A stretch of DNA of 56,709 nucleotides from Mnemiopsis leidyi (Eukaryota; Ctenophora; Tentaculata; Lobata; Bolinopsidae), in NCBI GenBank assembly GCA_000226015.1, contig JH154832.1, forward strand, positions 215,631 through 272,339, in the 5' to 3' direction. Below are positions 11,001-21,607 of the stretch, piece after piece; positions within the stretch are counted from its first letter, which is position 1; each line of letters begins with the position of its first letter. A model generated the notes under the pieces. That model had not been told where the DNA came from and searched no databases. It saw only the letters and a program-made list of their open reading frames with translations. Both the position numbers and the translations under genes were made by a program.

Positions 11001-12646
11001 ACGTCATTCTTCCAGCAATCTCAAAATCTAAACATACTTCAGTAAGAGTCGTCAGTCGACATGTGATCTCTGTTATCGGCCATCGAATGTGTATAATCGT
11101 TCAATATAATCAACCATTAGATATCATTGCAAGATGTTTTAAAAACGTCTGAAAAGCACTGTTTTTAGCGGCTCGATGTTTTGCATGGAAATGACAAAGT
11201 ATTTCTGTTTGTGTTATATCTGTTGTACAATCCATGCTTACTATCAAAATCATTCATTCTCTTACAAAATGAGAAAATTGATATTCTCTGAAAACCAAAT
11301 TAATCAGGCAACAAGCGTTTTGTAGACAATTAGAATAACTGTTGATCTAATCTCTCTTCAAGTTAAGCTTTTTAAACCTCCTTGAAGTGAAAATTCGTAT
11401 GATTTCAACCTATCTTAACCCATTAAAATCTTTTGAAAACTACTAGATCTGTAACACAAGCCATATTTCTATGTTATATAGAACTACATTTATCATCAAA
11501 TATCAGTAGTTCAGTAGAAAACCGAACTTCCAGTTTCCTCTTCGACCTGTAGAAAAGTTATAATGTACATTCACAAAGAAATAGCTCCAGTGCAGTAACT
11601 TAACCTAGTATGTCAACAGAGCTCTCTTATACTGTTGTATCTTATAGTTGCGACCTTTAGTAAGCAATCTAATATCTCAAACTTAAGTAACACTCGGATA
11701 CAGTTGTAACACGCCGAGCGAGTAGGGATGAATCGTGTGCTGTGTCATGCACTAAGTAGGCTGTAGGTGTGTAGCTCTGACTTCTGGCAGTACATTCTCT
11801 TCGTACAGGTAGCTTGGAGACGTAGCCTAATGGACAGCTATAATCAGAGCTTTATAAGTTTACCGGGACAACTCTAACCATCGGAAGTAACTCAAAATAT
11901 CGAAACAAGGGTGATAAGTGCTAACGACTGTTCTAGTTATGTAATTCCTTGGCTTGAGCCTTAAGGGCGAACACCTTCCACTTATTTAGTGACCCCTTTA
12001 TTCTCCCGTGTCGGTGACTTAAGAGAATTTGGTAAAGCGATTGTCCGGCAAAATTATGATCGCCAATCTTAGTCGGTACTTTGAGCTCAACCGAGCACAA
12101 CTCAATGTTTTCAAAATTCTCCGGCTAACTTCCTAGTAACCAACATGTTGCGAGGGAGGACAATTAAGAAATCTTAGTCGAATCTGGTTGAGTGATCCTC
12201 ATATTTCTCCCAGTAATGTTTGGGATTTTTGGAACACGCGGGATACGAATGCTCTCTTGCGCACGCGAGTTTCCGTTAAGATATCACTAGATAATACAGA
12301 CGCACGTGTGTCCATTGCCTTTGTCTAGGACATGAGATCAAAATGCTAATGTTAAATCTGTTAATTACAATGAGCGGAGCTGTGATTGTTTTATAATATT
12401 TATCCGCACTTGTAATGTTGAATATGATTTACTTCTTTCCTTCTCAAAATTTTTATCGCTAAGCAGCTGATCCTGAAATATATTTTTCCAGAAGAAGAGT
12501 ACCCCGAAAAGTGCAGTGATAAGAAAAAAGCGAGAGACGCCCTCGTCACCACTTCTCATTAGATCACTCTCTGTCGGCTCATCGCCAGCCTCCCCCTTCA
12601 AATCTAACAGCAAGATTAGTTCCCCTGATTTGGAGATGAATTCCAG
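8078..12646 (+). CDS. Unrecognised acidic/Ser-Pro-rich protein (partial exon set)
   Basis: Two exons are well supported. Exon 10332-10462 (TTTCAG acceptor, CCT/GTAAGT donor, enters phase 1, leaves phase 0) encodes LAREWNCWEESDDSGDEEEE followed by a basic QLKIAP end. Exon 12492-12646 (TTTCCAG acceptor, CCAG/GTAGGC donor, phase 0 to 2) continues KKSTPKSAVIRKKRETPSSP and a Ser/Pro-rich segment. The phases join exactly. A possible first exon, 8078-8119 (14 codons ending AAG/GTGAGT), is tentative. The acidic patch followed by KIxP and a Ser/Pro linker loosely resembles the linker of FCHO-type F-BAR proteins, but no folded domain is visible, so I assign no function. The remaining exons are missing, possibly because of the assembly gap at 10158. 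Confidence 0.5.
8690..8890. repeat. Dispersed repeat, copy 1
   Basis: Shares CTGCACGCGCAAAGTTT, CAATTGCGCGTTCTTT / CAATCGCGCGTTCTCT and CTGCATGACGTC in the same order with 18680-18905. Probably two relics of one transposon family. Confidence 0.65.
9209..9238. repeat. (GGAC)n microsatellite
   Basis: About seven GGAC units next to alternating GCGCGC. Confidence 0.9.
9330..9362. repeat. Perfect 33-nt hairpin
   Basis: 15-bp perfect stem TTGCCATTTGGGCCC with loop TTC. It may be a relic of a foldback element; no target duplication is clear. Confidence 0.9.
9636..9962. repeat. 21-bp minisatellite, left block
   Basis: About 15 tandem copies of CCYTGTTACACGTACYTATTA. Because 21 is a multiple of 3 and the unit lacks stops in several frames, it produces open frames of 80-180 codons on both strands; I treat these as artefacts. 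The last copies are degenerate. Confidence 0.95.
9963..10157 (+). pseudogene. Frameshifted coding fragment between minisatellite blocks
   Basis: After a CACGTAG acceptor-like site one frame reads EEVNNNITEHMRNLAEECFKK. After the A7 run near 10020-10026, a second frame reads KEQFDLKKPWFNWGTRLAKR and continues to the gap. Both halves look protein-like, and a one-base slip in the A-run would join them. It may be a true exon with a sequence error, or a dead insert. I recognise no family. Confidence 0.35.
10158..10167. other. Assembly gap (Ns)
   Basis: Ten N placeholders inside minisatellite sequence; true length unknown. Confidence 0.99.
10168..10325. repeat. 21-bp minisatellite, right block
   Basis: Continuation of the array at 9636-9962 after the gap, about seven copies, ending six bases before the 3' splice site of the exon at 10332. 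Confidence 0.95.
10463..12491 (+). other. Intron of the 8078-12646 gene model
   Basis: About 2 kb of AT-rich sequence with GT and AG boundaries and no further exon or repeat recognised. Confidence 0.45.
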
Positions 12647-12682
12647 GTAGGCAGGAACTAGTAAGTTAGCTAAAATATTTCG

Positions 12683-12742
12683 AATTCACGCCATATATTA
12701 ATATATCAATATGGCGTGAATTCGTATGGCGTGAATTAGTAT
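12683..12742. repeat. GAATTCACGCCATAT inverted repeat
   Basis: GAATTCACGCCATAT faces ATATGGCGTGAATTC across a short TTAATATATCA spacer, followed by a third direct copy TATGGCGTGAATTA. Possibly a tiny foldback element. Confidence 0.8.
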
Positions 12743-12746
12743 TTTG

Positions 12747-14048
12747 AATAGTTCTCTGCTTTCTGTCGGTTTATCATAGTAGGTGTATAAATAGCCTTAC
12801 CCGTCACAACTGTGCTTGTTAAAGTGATTCTAGGTTGAAAATCCAATTGACAGTCACAATACAACTGTAATTACTAGTGACAAATAAATCTAAAAGAAAC
12901 CGTTTTCTGTCGACACTTAGACAGAGTTATCGATGAAATAAAATACTCGTTTTCAGTACAAAATCCAATGACTGTTTTGGAATCAAACTTGCAAATTAAC
13001 ATTGTTTTAAATTGCCACATTCTCATGTTGTTATAGTCTTGAAGAGAGCCATTGTTCTGTACCCTTCTACAGTCATTCAGTCAAAACATTGTCCCGATCG
13101 CAGTTAACAGACGTTTTGCGTTTTTTTAGTGTTTACATGGGTCGTGTAGAAGGTTTTTCCAATTTTATCAAATTGCACGTTTTCTGTTTATATGATCTAC
13201 CATATAAACTCTTAAATTGCTACAAAATCTTTTTTAATTTGTGATTTTTCATACGGCCATAAACTGACCTTTGTTTTGCGAATCGTGATCGGATTTGAAG
13301 GAGGAGTTTTTTCTCACTGCGGTTTAGCTCAGTTCTTCTGTTTTAGAGTTTAGGATTGACTTTTGTTCTAAATTTTGAGATCAATTGTCGATAGAACAAC
13401 ATCACATGTAGTTAGGACAAAGGTCGGTTAGCTTAGTCTTAGGTCAATTGTTTGCAGGAGAGGAAGATAAATACCTAGGTTGTGATGTTTCAATCATTTG
13501 TAGTTTCTCAGTTTGAAAGTTTAACTCGAAAGCGAAAATTGAAAAGAATGAGGACAGCTTTCCGAGCACTGCTGTCACTAAACTAGAGTTTCTGTAATGC
13601 TACCACCATGAATTTCGATGTTAACCATGGCTGAATGCAGACACTAGACAGTGCCGCTAGGCAATCGGCCATTATCACTGCGCATTAGTTGAGTGCAATA
13701 CCAATCGACTATTAAGAACTGTTTCGAAGTATTCTGCAGTGGCGAAAACTTTTTTATTGGTGAACTAGCCGAAATGGCTTGCAGTACTCTTTGACCTACT
13801 CCGAGGCCTCGGGAATTTACCAACTTCTTATGAAAAATGTGTTTTAAGTTTACGCCACACACATTTCAATTCGTTTGTTCTTACCTGCTCGCTTATCTCG
13901 CCTAATTTAACGGCCCGACTGCGATCTGCTTATATAGTTTAAGTGGTGACTTCTGTTAAAGACAAGGAATTGGAGGAATTACTTGCAAGGTGTTTCGTCG
14001 TGACAATTGCGACAAGTGCCATGTCGTCTGCGAACCCTTGCAGGTCGC
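12747..14048. other. Unassigned stretch
   Basis: Downstream of the last recognised exon of the 8078-12646 model, which ends in phase 2 and must continue. No exon I can defend was found. Short open frames at 13644-13862 (-) and 13943-14293 (+) lack domains, and the latter runs through a mobile element. Confidence 0.35.
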
Positions 14049-14056
14049 TTGGCAAC

Positions 14057-14099
14057 TTGACGAGATTATATCCGTCTATATCGGGTATCACCGCGACAA
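14057..14099 (+). mobile_element. Tiny TTGACGAG/CGCGACAA element, copy e (43 bp)
   Basis: Internally deleted copy: TTGACGAGATTATATCC, then directly TCGGGTATCACCGCGACAA. Exact 8-bp target duplication TTGGCAAC (14049-14056, 14100-14107). Confidence 0.9.
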
Positions 14100-14460
14100 T
14101 TGGCAACACGTCTATGTTGTACTTACCTATTAAACCTATTGAGTGGTTTAGAAGACTCCATCTTCAGGGCCGTCGCACCATCCGTGGACCACCTCTCTGG
14201 TTGCACCAGTCAATTATAGAATTGGAGTTTGGAGTTGAGTATCCTGGAGTACTTAACAAGCTCAGCTTCAATAACTTTAGCTCTGTCTCCTAATTTGACT
14301 ACTTGCAACCAATTTGAACATTCGAGGCTCACTTTCACTTATAGTTTACTGCAAAAATTACGTTTACTGCAAAAATTACGTGGCTCAAAAGCTATTTCGC
14401 TAATATGATTAACATGGTGTAAAGAAAAAACTCTTTTCAAAAGAGTTTTTTTTGTAATTT

Positions 14461-15030
14461 TGATGAGAAAAAGGACTGCTAGTGTAGTTACGTACATCTT
14501 TTAACAAAGAATACGTAGTGTTATAACTAAAATATTTCAATCAATATGATTGATCTACTGCCAGTACTGATAAGTGCTGCTAGGATATTGCAGTTTTGAT
14601 TATCTCGTTGTACTATTAGTATTACGATAAATTATTTTGAAATTATGTGTATAAGGTCTTTTTAGTGGGTTCAATTCCCGCTCCAGTCCCCTCGCCTTAT
14701 TTTCCAACCGATCCTCTGATTGATTCACATGCCAGATCCTGTAGCTTTGCGTTGCTTGCTCACAACCTCCAATTAACATCACAGACACCCCGGTTGCAAG
14801 TTGGCCTTATATGGCAGCTCTGTACATTGTACAAGCAACAGTGTGTAAAAACACTTGGTTCTTGCTTCCAACAACATTTACGTTTATATCTACAACCCTG
14901 TATAAATCTTAACCTATATCTTTCAGTGAACATGATCAAGTTCATATTGATTGAAATATTTTAGTTATAACTCTACGTATTCCTTGTTAAAAGATGTACT
15001 CAACTACACTAGCAGTCCTTTTTCTCATCA
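14461..15030. mobile_element. 570-bp element with 90-bp terminal inverted repeats
   Basis: The left end (14461-14550) and the inverted right end (14941-15030) match over 90 bp with about five differences, starting TGATGAGAAAAAGGACTGCT. No transposase. TAATATGAT occurs at 14401-14409 and 15031-15039 and could be a target duplication if the element starts near 14410. The interior holds GGTTCAATTCC at about 14669, a perfect Pol III B-box consensus without an obvious A-box. Confidence 0.85.
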
Positions 15031-15039
15031 TAATATGAT

Positions 15040-16147
15040 ATAGATTGTTAGTGTTACCAAGACTGAGTTGTAATTAAGTCTTTGATCACTTGGCTTACTC
15101 CCATATCTTAATTATATCGAACCCATGAACAGACCGAACTGATTGAAAGGAGAAACAACAGGTGATGGGTTGCCAAAACATTTTCGAAGTCATCTAATTC
15201 AGTGACATCCTCAAAATAACAACTGTTAAAATTATTGGCTCTCAACCGGAAAGATTAGCAAAATCTCAGAAATAATCATGAGTACGTGTACGAAGATCAC
15301 ATGAATGACACAGCTCTCAAAATGTTGATCCCACACGGGGCCTAGAAGTACTTAGGTCCGGAGAGGCGTGAATCTTTCAATTAGTAGTGGGTATACAAGT
15401 CCCTACGTTACAATGGAACTACGTCGAATAAGCCTAAATAAGCCTCATATTTACTTACAGTTGTTCATTGACACTGTAGCTGTCCATAATCCAGTTTTTA
15501 ACGAATTTATGAAGTCTTTTTATTTAGTCTTAACGAACTTAGGCATTCTTGTCTTCCGCCAGACTGCCAGATTTATATGTTAAAAAGTTGCACTTAAAAG
15601 TAATTTATGCAGCTGATAATCCTGGAAAAATAACACCCAGCTCCTGTATCCTTAAATTGGTCCGAGAAGATTATGGGCGGATCTAATTATTTCATAATTA
15701 CATTTCAAGCTTATCTTAATAACCCCCTTAAATTGAATTTGAGAATGGTGATGGTGGCAAGGATTCAATACCAATTGCTCTGCCCATAACACCATATATA
15801 AGGCAGTAGAATTGGTAAGGCGATAAATTTTCAAATGAACTGATATGATTTGGCTTCATTGAACTTAGATTCGTTTATCTTTGTCGACATTTAGGCGTTT
15901 AGTATTTGCAATTTAGAACTGCATTTTAAACGAGTTCCTTTCTCGAAGAACATGTCTTCAGGGCCAGCGCTTTAACAGGGCATTCGTTTAAAAAGCAAAA
16001 CTATCTGTTTTTGTTCGAAATAATTATTCTTGAATTCTTCCCGTACACACTACATAACATATCTTCTTCATTGAAATTATAATTCCATGAATGTTCTTGG
16101 AACGACTTTTCCAGTTATATTTAACCAATATCCTTATACTTTTTACT
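15040..16147. other. Intergenic region before the secreted-protein cluster
   Basis: An open frame at 15368-15583 is not supported by domain or splice evidence. No repeat of note. Confidence 0.4.
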
Positions 16148-16172
16148 TGATATAACCCACTTGTAGCGAAAC
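16148..16172 (+). promoter_or_regulatory. Conserved 5' leader of gene 1
   Basis: TGATATAACCCACTTGTAGC followed by GAAAC and the ATG. The same 25 bases occur with two changes before gene 2 (19298-19322). Most likely 5' UTR kept after duplication. Confidence 0.6.
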
Positions 16173-16959
16173 ATGGCTAGCTTGATTCGAACAACACTGC
16201 TGATAGCTGTTGTGGTGTACCTCGTTGCAGCAGATATCCCCTTCGTGGAACCTGGAGAGGGATGTGTCGACGGTATTAGTGCTTACAGAGTTGGCGAGAC
16301 TTTCAACAAGGAGTGTCAAACCTGCACGTGCGAGGAAGACGGTACTAAAACTCTAATATTTAACGGACGATGCGCGTCTAGAATTTCTTTTTATTCTAAA
16401 ATTCGTTACAGCGTGTTAACTTTAAGTGCGTGACACACTATCAACCTACAATTGTTACAACCTAATATTCAATTCGTAGCATTAACTGTTGGAATTGAAA
16501 CTTGAACCTTTTGATTTGACGATCTCCATGAGTGCCACTGTCAGCATTTGATTGCTACTTCACAGTTTTAACCATTCAGTGCCATACTACATTGTAGTCT
16601 ATACTTATACACCTTCAGGGTCCGTGAAATGCGACGGGAAACAGGTGTGCTGTCTCTACGCTGGACCAGATGGAGAAACCCTTAGAGCGGAGATCGCAGA
16701 GCCCTTTAACGACGGATGTAACCAGTGCACGTGCAATTATTCCAGAAAGAACCGAGGACCATGGCCCTGCACCAGGAAGGCTTGTTCTTGCAGCTACAAG
16801 AACTGGGAGAGAGTTCGCGGATACACTGAGATAGGAAACATCGTGCCCGTGTTTGACCGTAAAGGGGACGGAGATGGAGACTACGGCTGTCCCAAGTATT
16901 GCACCTGTAATGAAAGGGGACGTGTCAGCTGCAAACAGGAGCCCTGCATCTACTTCTAG
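16173..16959 (+). CDS. Secreted pacifastin-type cysteine-rich protein 1
   Basis: Two coding exons: 16173-16341 (donor G/GTACTA) and 16619-16959 (acceptor TTCAG), joined in phase 1, giving 169 residues. Residues 1-21 are a signal peptide (MASLIRTTLLIAVVVYLVAA). Three cysteine modules follow: an N-terminal VWC/pacifastin-like unit (GCVDG...ECQTCTCEEDG...C); a core NDGCNQCTC...CTRKAC; and a C-terminal GCPKYCTCNERGRVSC...C unit. The core fits the pacifastin signature CNxCxCx(n)GxxxCTxxxC, though the first Cys spacing is longer than usual. In locust pacifastin inhibitors the residue after C-T is the reactive P1; Arg here predicts a trypsin-like target. Extracellular serine protease inhibition is inference. 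An AATAAA lies at 17050-17055. First of four tandem paralogues. Confidence 0.85.
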
Positions 16960-17049
16960 CGAGTTTGGGCTGTGACTCTGGTTATAATCATGATGGTGAA
17001 AGACAGGAAACACTATGTTTGGACTTTCGAAGATGAAAATCATTCAATT

Positions 17050-17055
17050 AATAAA
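17050..17055 (+). terminator. Polyadenylation signal of gene 1
   Basis: Canonical AATAAA 90 bases after the stop codon. Confidence 0.6.
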
Positions 17056-17059
17056 TTCA

Positions 17060-18679
17060 AAATACATACTTTCAAAAGCTATTGCTATCAAACTCAATGA
17101 CTACTTTTCAATTGTGGATTGTAGCATTTTATTATTGATATTATAAGAGCTCACATTTTCTCTTAATTAGTTTTTCTCTGATTTGAGGTAGAATTAGAGA
17201 CCAAATAAAGCTACTTTCTGGCGGTGGCACAGCGCTAATACTAAGGCCGCAAACTAAATTTTAGGTATATCGAAATCTACAGAACTATAACCCAAACAAA
17301 ACCTAAGAAAGCCAAAACAAATCTTATTAACAAAACTTTTCACTCGAGGACCATTACACCTCCGTTAAACTGACCGCTTGCCAAAATATTTGCTTGCCAA
17401 AATATTTGCCCAAGAAAACTTATCTAAGTCTAAGAACTATATACTAAATTTTTCTAAGAACCAAAAGGACCGCTTACAATCGTTATAAATCAAGGCAAAT
17501 GTTAATTGATTGTGAATCTGAATCAGACCTTTTTTCCTTTTTTACTTTTACTTTGAATAATATTGCCGTTATAATTATATTACCCTTTTTCGTTCTAAAT
17601 GTCTGGGAAATCGGAATACGCGCGGAATTTCGGTGACAATTATACGTTTGCGTATGCATACGTTTAACTTTACTTGCTACGCAACGTATCTATAACAGCA
17701 TTGAACTTGAAGCATTCACTTTCAGTTTCACTTTCAGTACCAATTGTTTTACCCACATATTGATATATAACGAAGTAGAGTTGGTTAGACGATCAATTTG
17801 TCAATGATTTGATTTGAAACTTTTAGCAAGCAATACGTAGAATTACACGATGAAATCTATTAGCAGAACACATACAAACTCAAAGTATACTTAGGCTGCA
17901 AACGTGCTGAAAACTCGAGATGACGGCAGAAACGCTTCGGATTAAACCTTACTATAAGTATAACTTATAAGATTTGGGTGACAAGAATGTTCAGGAATCT
18001 TGATCTGGTCCCCATCCTAAATCATTTAGAAAAGAGGGACAGGTGCCAGTCAATGTCCTTCTCATAGGAGTGACTGAAAATCTACATAGTGCTAACTGCT
18101 AGCTTAAACAAACTTTGTCCGTAAAGTCAATCTACTTTCGTTACGGCGGAAATGACATCATTAAAAGTGTAGTGACAAATTGCACTGATATGATTTAGCT
18201 TCATTTAAGTTCATCTTTGATTCGTTTATTTTTATCGACATCAGTCATGGACCATGGTAGGCGTATTTGCAGTTGCTGTATTTGCCATTAAGCACAATAA
18301 CAATTTAAACTTGTTCCTTTTTGAAGTCAATAACGCCTTAAAGTCAAAAAGTCCTTAAAATTTTCTTCAATTTGTTTGTGTGCCGTAGGTGGACTCTGCA
18401 AAGCTTGGATAATACTCTTAAGGGAGAGGATAGAAGTTAGAAAAGGGTGCAAGGAGGGTAAAAGAAAGAGTAGGGAGTACCGTCAACGAGGAGAAAAAGC
18501 GATCGAGGCGGAAGAGGGATAGATCATAGAGCTGACAAATTTAAGATGAGAAGAGTTGGTGCCTGGTGGGAGGAAGAATTAATCGGCCGGAGAAGGGGGT
18601 GCAGGGTGCCTGCTAGTTATTACAATTTACAAATACACATTTGCTATTTCGCAAGTCAGATGTGATCTGGATCCATTTT
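17060..18679. other. Intergenic region between genes 1 and 2
   Basis: AT-rich, with a purine-rich tract at about 18420-18605. No exon recognised. Confidence 0.4.
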
Positions 18680-18905
18680 CCTCGTCTGCACGTGGAAATA
18701 CTGACGCGCGGCGCGAATTGATGGATTATGCAAAGTATTAGACTCATGATATAAAAACTGCACGCGCAAAGTTTGAAGACAATCGCGCGTTCTCTTTATC
18801 ATTCAAGTCAGCATCTTGAGTCTGCATGACGTCTCGCGTCATCAATTATCATTGTCAAATTGTATGAGCGACCGTATTCAAATACTTTATTCGTATGGTC
18901 TTGTT
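18680..18905. repeat. Dispersed repeat, copy 2
   Basis: Partner of 8690-8890: CTGCACGCGCAAAGTTT, CGCGCGTTCTCT and CTGCATGACGTC in the same order. Confidence 0.65.
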
Positions 18906-19051
18906 TTGATACTTTTGTTGGTGAATTGTTTGGCTTAATGGCAAAGGGCCAGGGGTTACAATCACCTCTATTCTCTGATCTCTCTGATCAATGATCTATC
19001 ATTCGACAAATTACTGAATAGTGAATGAAACTTTCATGATTGTACATTGTT

Positions 19052-19103
19052 TGCACGTGCACGATTAAAGAACTAAATTTAGTTCTTTAATCGTGCGCGT
19101 GCA
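19052..19103. repeat. 52-bp near-perfect palindrome
   Basis: Perfect 38-bp core (19059-19096) centred on ACTAAATTTAGT, extended outward by TGCACGT/GCGTGCA with one mismatch. It lies 220 bp upstream of gene 2. Confidence 0.92.
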
Positions 19104-19322
19104 CATAATTACTTATTTAAGGATTAATGGCCCATAAATTGCAAGAAACGGACAAAGCTTTCTTTCTCATAAAACAGATAAAAGATATTATTCATTCAAA
19201 TTCTATTTTCATGGATGTTTTTGACACCAATTCGCAATTCTGTTTCATCTTAATTACCCGAATCATAATCTTTTAGTTAAAGTTTAAACATTTTGCTTGA
19301 TATCACCCACCTGTAGCGAAAC

Positions 19323-20762
19323 ATGGCTAGCTTGATTCCAACAACACTGCTGATAGCTGTTGTGGTGTACCTCGTTGCAGCAGATATTCCCGTCGTGGAA
19401 CCTGGAGAGGGATGTGTCGACGGTATCTATGTTTACAAAGTTGGCGAGATTTTCGACAAGGAGTGTCAAACCTGCACGTGCGAGAAAAACGGTACTAAAA
19501 CCCTAATAGTAATTATTGTTACTATTTGTAATTATTATCAGTTGCAAAACGCAAAGCGTGCCTCCAGTCAGAAAAGACACGTGGTTTTCAGATTGCTTGT
19601 AATTTTTACGGCTAATTTTTACAGAAACCATCAAATTCGGATTCCTTGTCAAATTTTATGTCGATATACTGGTCAAACTTTTCTTCTAGCTTAAAGTTGA
19701 AAATTTTCATTTTTAGGGCCTTAAAGGCCCTTAAAGGCCCTTAAAGGCCTTCAGATGAAATTTTCACACTGCCTAAGCCACAGTACCCGATGAAAATTAC
19801 AATACCTGACATTTTAATGACTCTATCAGTATCTCTTTCCGTTTTGACCCCAACTCGTACCCCGATTTGTGAACTTTTTAAGGGCCTTTAAGGCCTTAAA
19901 GGGTCCGTAGAGGGGTCAGATCGAATTTTAACATAGCCTTAGCGTTAGATCGTAAGAAAATCTACCTTATCTCCTACCGTTTGGGCTCCAACTTGTTTGC
20001 AAAAAAGCGACTTCTGTTGTCATACTAGGAGTAGGGGGTGGCAATTTTTTGGAACCCGGACGTAAATTAGACGAGAGATCAATTGAGAATAGTCTCGAGG
20101 TTCACAAATTTTTAAGTTTTTGTATCTTTTCTGGGGTGGTTGCCACCACCCTAATCTCTTGTTTAAGCATTTTATCTGACTTATCTGACTTATTGCAACC
20201 TCACAGTTCTACCCATGCAATGCAATGTCACTATATATTGTAGTGTTATTCTGTACATTGCTAAGCCAACATAGCTAGAGCCCTGTCGCGCGTCCGTCCT
20301 AATTTGGCGCTAAGCTCGCACAGGGATATTCGTGTTTAGCAATTCTATACACTTATTGATATTCTTCCAGGGTCAGTGAAGTGCGACGGGAAAACGGTGT
20401 GCTGTCTCTACGCTGGACCACGAGGAGAAACCCTCAGAGCAGAAATCGGAAAGTCCTTTAACGACGGATGTAACCAGTGCACGTGCAAATTTTCCAGAAG
20501 GAACCGAGGACCATGGCCCTGCACCAGGATGGTTTGTCCTTGCAGCTTCAAGAACTGGGATAAGGTCAGCGGGTACACTGAGATTGGAAACACCGTGCCG
20601 GTGTCTGATCCTAAAGGGGGCATGGACATTTATGGTAAATACCGCTGTCCCAAGATATGTACTTGCAATACGGCGGGACGTGTAAGCTGCGAAGTGGAGC
20701 CCTGCTTACCGCAAGATGTGCAGCTACCTCCACGCCAACGGTTCTATAATGACCCTCTCTGA
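19323..20762 (+). CDS. Secreted pacifastin-type cysteine-rich protein 2
   Basis: Exon 1 19323-19491 and exon 2 20371-20762 (acceptor TTCCAG), phase 1, 186 residues. It has the same plan as gene 1: a nearly identical signal peptide, an N-terminal ECQTCTCEKNG module, a core NDGCNQCTCKFSRRNRGPW...CTRMVC, and a C-terminal CPKICTCNTAGRVSC module. CTRM is the same P1-P1' pair as I recall for the locust trypsin inhibitor SGTI, so trypsin-like specificity is again predicted. The C-terminus is about 13 residues longer than gene 1 and rich in Pro and Gln. Exon 1, its donor and the first intron bases are almost identical to gene 1, indicating recent tandem duplication. The 879-bp intron holds GGCCCTTAAA repeats (19717-19750) and a relic of the 4.4-kb repeat family (20275-20345). 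Confidence 0.85.
19715..19752. repeat. Tandem GGCCCTTAAA units in an intron
   Basis: Three to four 10-bp units of GGCCCTTAAA or close variants, echoed inverted at about 19889-19910. Both lie in the intron of gene 2. Confidence 0.8.
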
Positions 20763-21607
20763 GGTTCTCTACCTTTTGGGATTTTGGGCAATGATTCTGG
20801 GTATGAAATATAATCATGAAGTACCTACAGGTGAATACAGAAACGCTATGTTGGGACTTTGGAAGATGAAAATTATTCAAATATATTACTTAAAAATGAA
20901 AAAGTATATTAATATCAAACTTAATGACTATTATTCAATTATGGTAAGTATCTTACAATTTTTGATGGTTTAAAACTGAAACAGACCTTTACTTGTGTAC
21001 TTTGAGTGAATATTGTCGTTATGATCACCCCTTGATCAGATTCAGACGGGACATGCTTCCTTCCGGATGTCAAGTATCACAAATTTGGTTTTACTTTTTC
21101 AGCTTCATGGTTTGATTATCTATATCGATGGCCAGGCAATCGTTGTAATAATTGTAATTTGTAGCTGTGCGGATTGTTAGGATTGCGAAATTTAAAGCAT
21201 AAATTCTTATGTTTGTTTAATAATCATGTTACAAAATTATAGCTAATAACAACTACACTGTACACGTTTATGTTTGTTTGTTGTTACAAACTGAAAGCTA
21301 ATAACAACTACTATAAACTGCACGTTGTTAAACACCGTCCGGTAAATTTACGTGAGGGAATTTAACAGTTGTCCAATGTTACTCCGGTGAAATCATAGAG
21401 ACTCTTCTCAATCATGAGTCCACTTCCAGAACTTCAACTGTGAGCTGTTGTCAACTTATTTTCAACTCATTTTTCTTATTTCAGCTTATCATATTGCTTT
21501 GCTCATCTCTGATACACATTTTCGTCAACGCAAGATATTATAATCAACATTAACAATTAAGTAAACTTGAAGTAACAATAGATTACAACTTTACGATAGC
21601 TTTCAAC
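20763..21607. other. Intergenic region between genes 2 and 3
   Basis: Contains a short direct duplication (AGCTAATAACAACTAC twice, about 21240-21310). No exon seen. Confidence 0.4.

Noticed and set aside
14660-14690. tRNA gene at the GGTTCAATTCC site
   Set aside because: Only a T-arm-like B-box is present; no acceptor, D or anticodon arm can be built around it.
16615-17043. Minus-strand open frame opposite secreted gene 1
   Set aside because: Shadow of a cysteine-rich exon on the plus strand with the signal peptide and splice sites.
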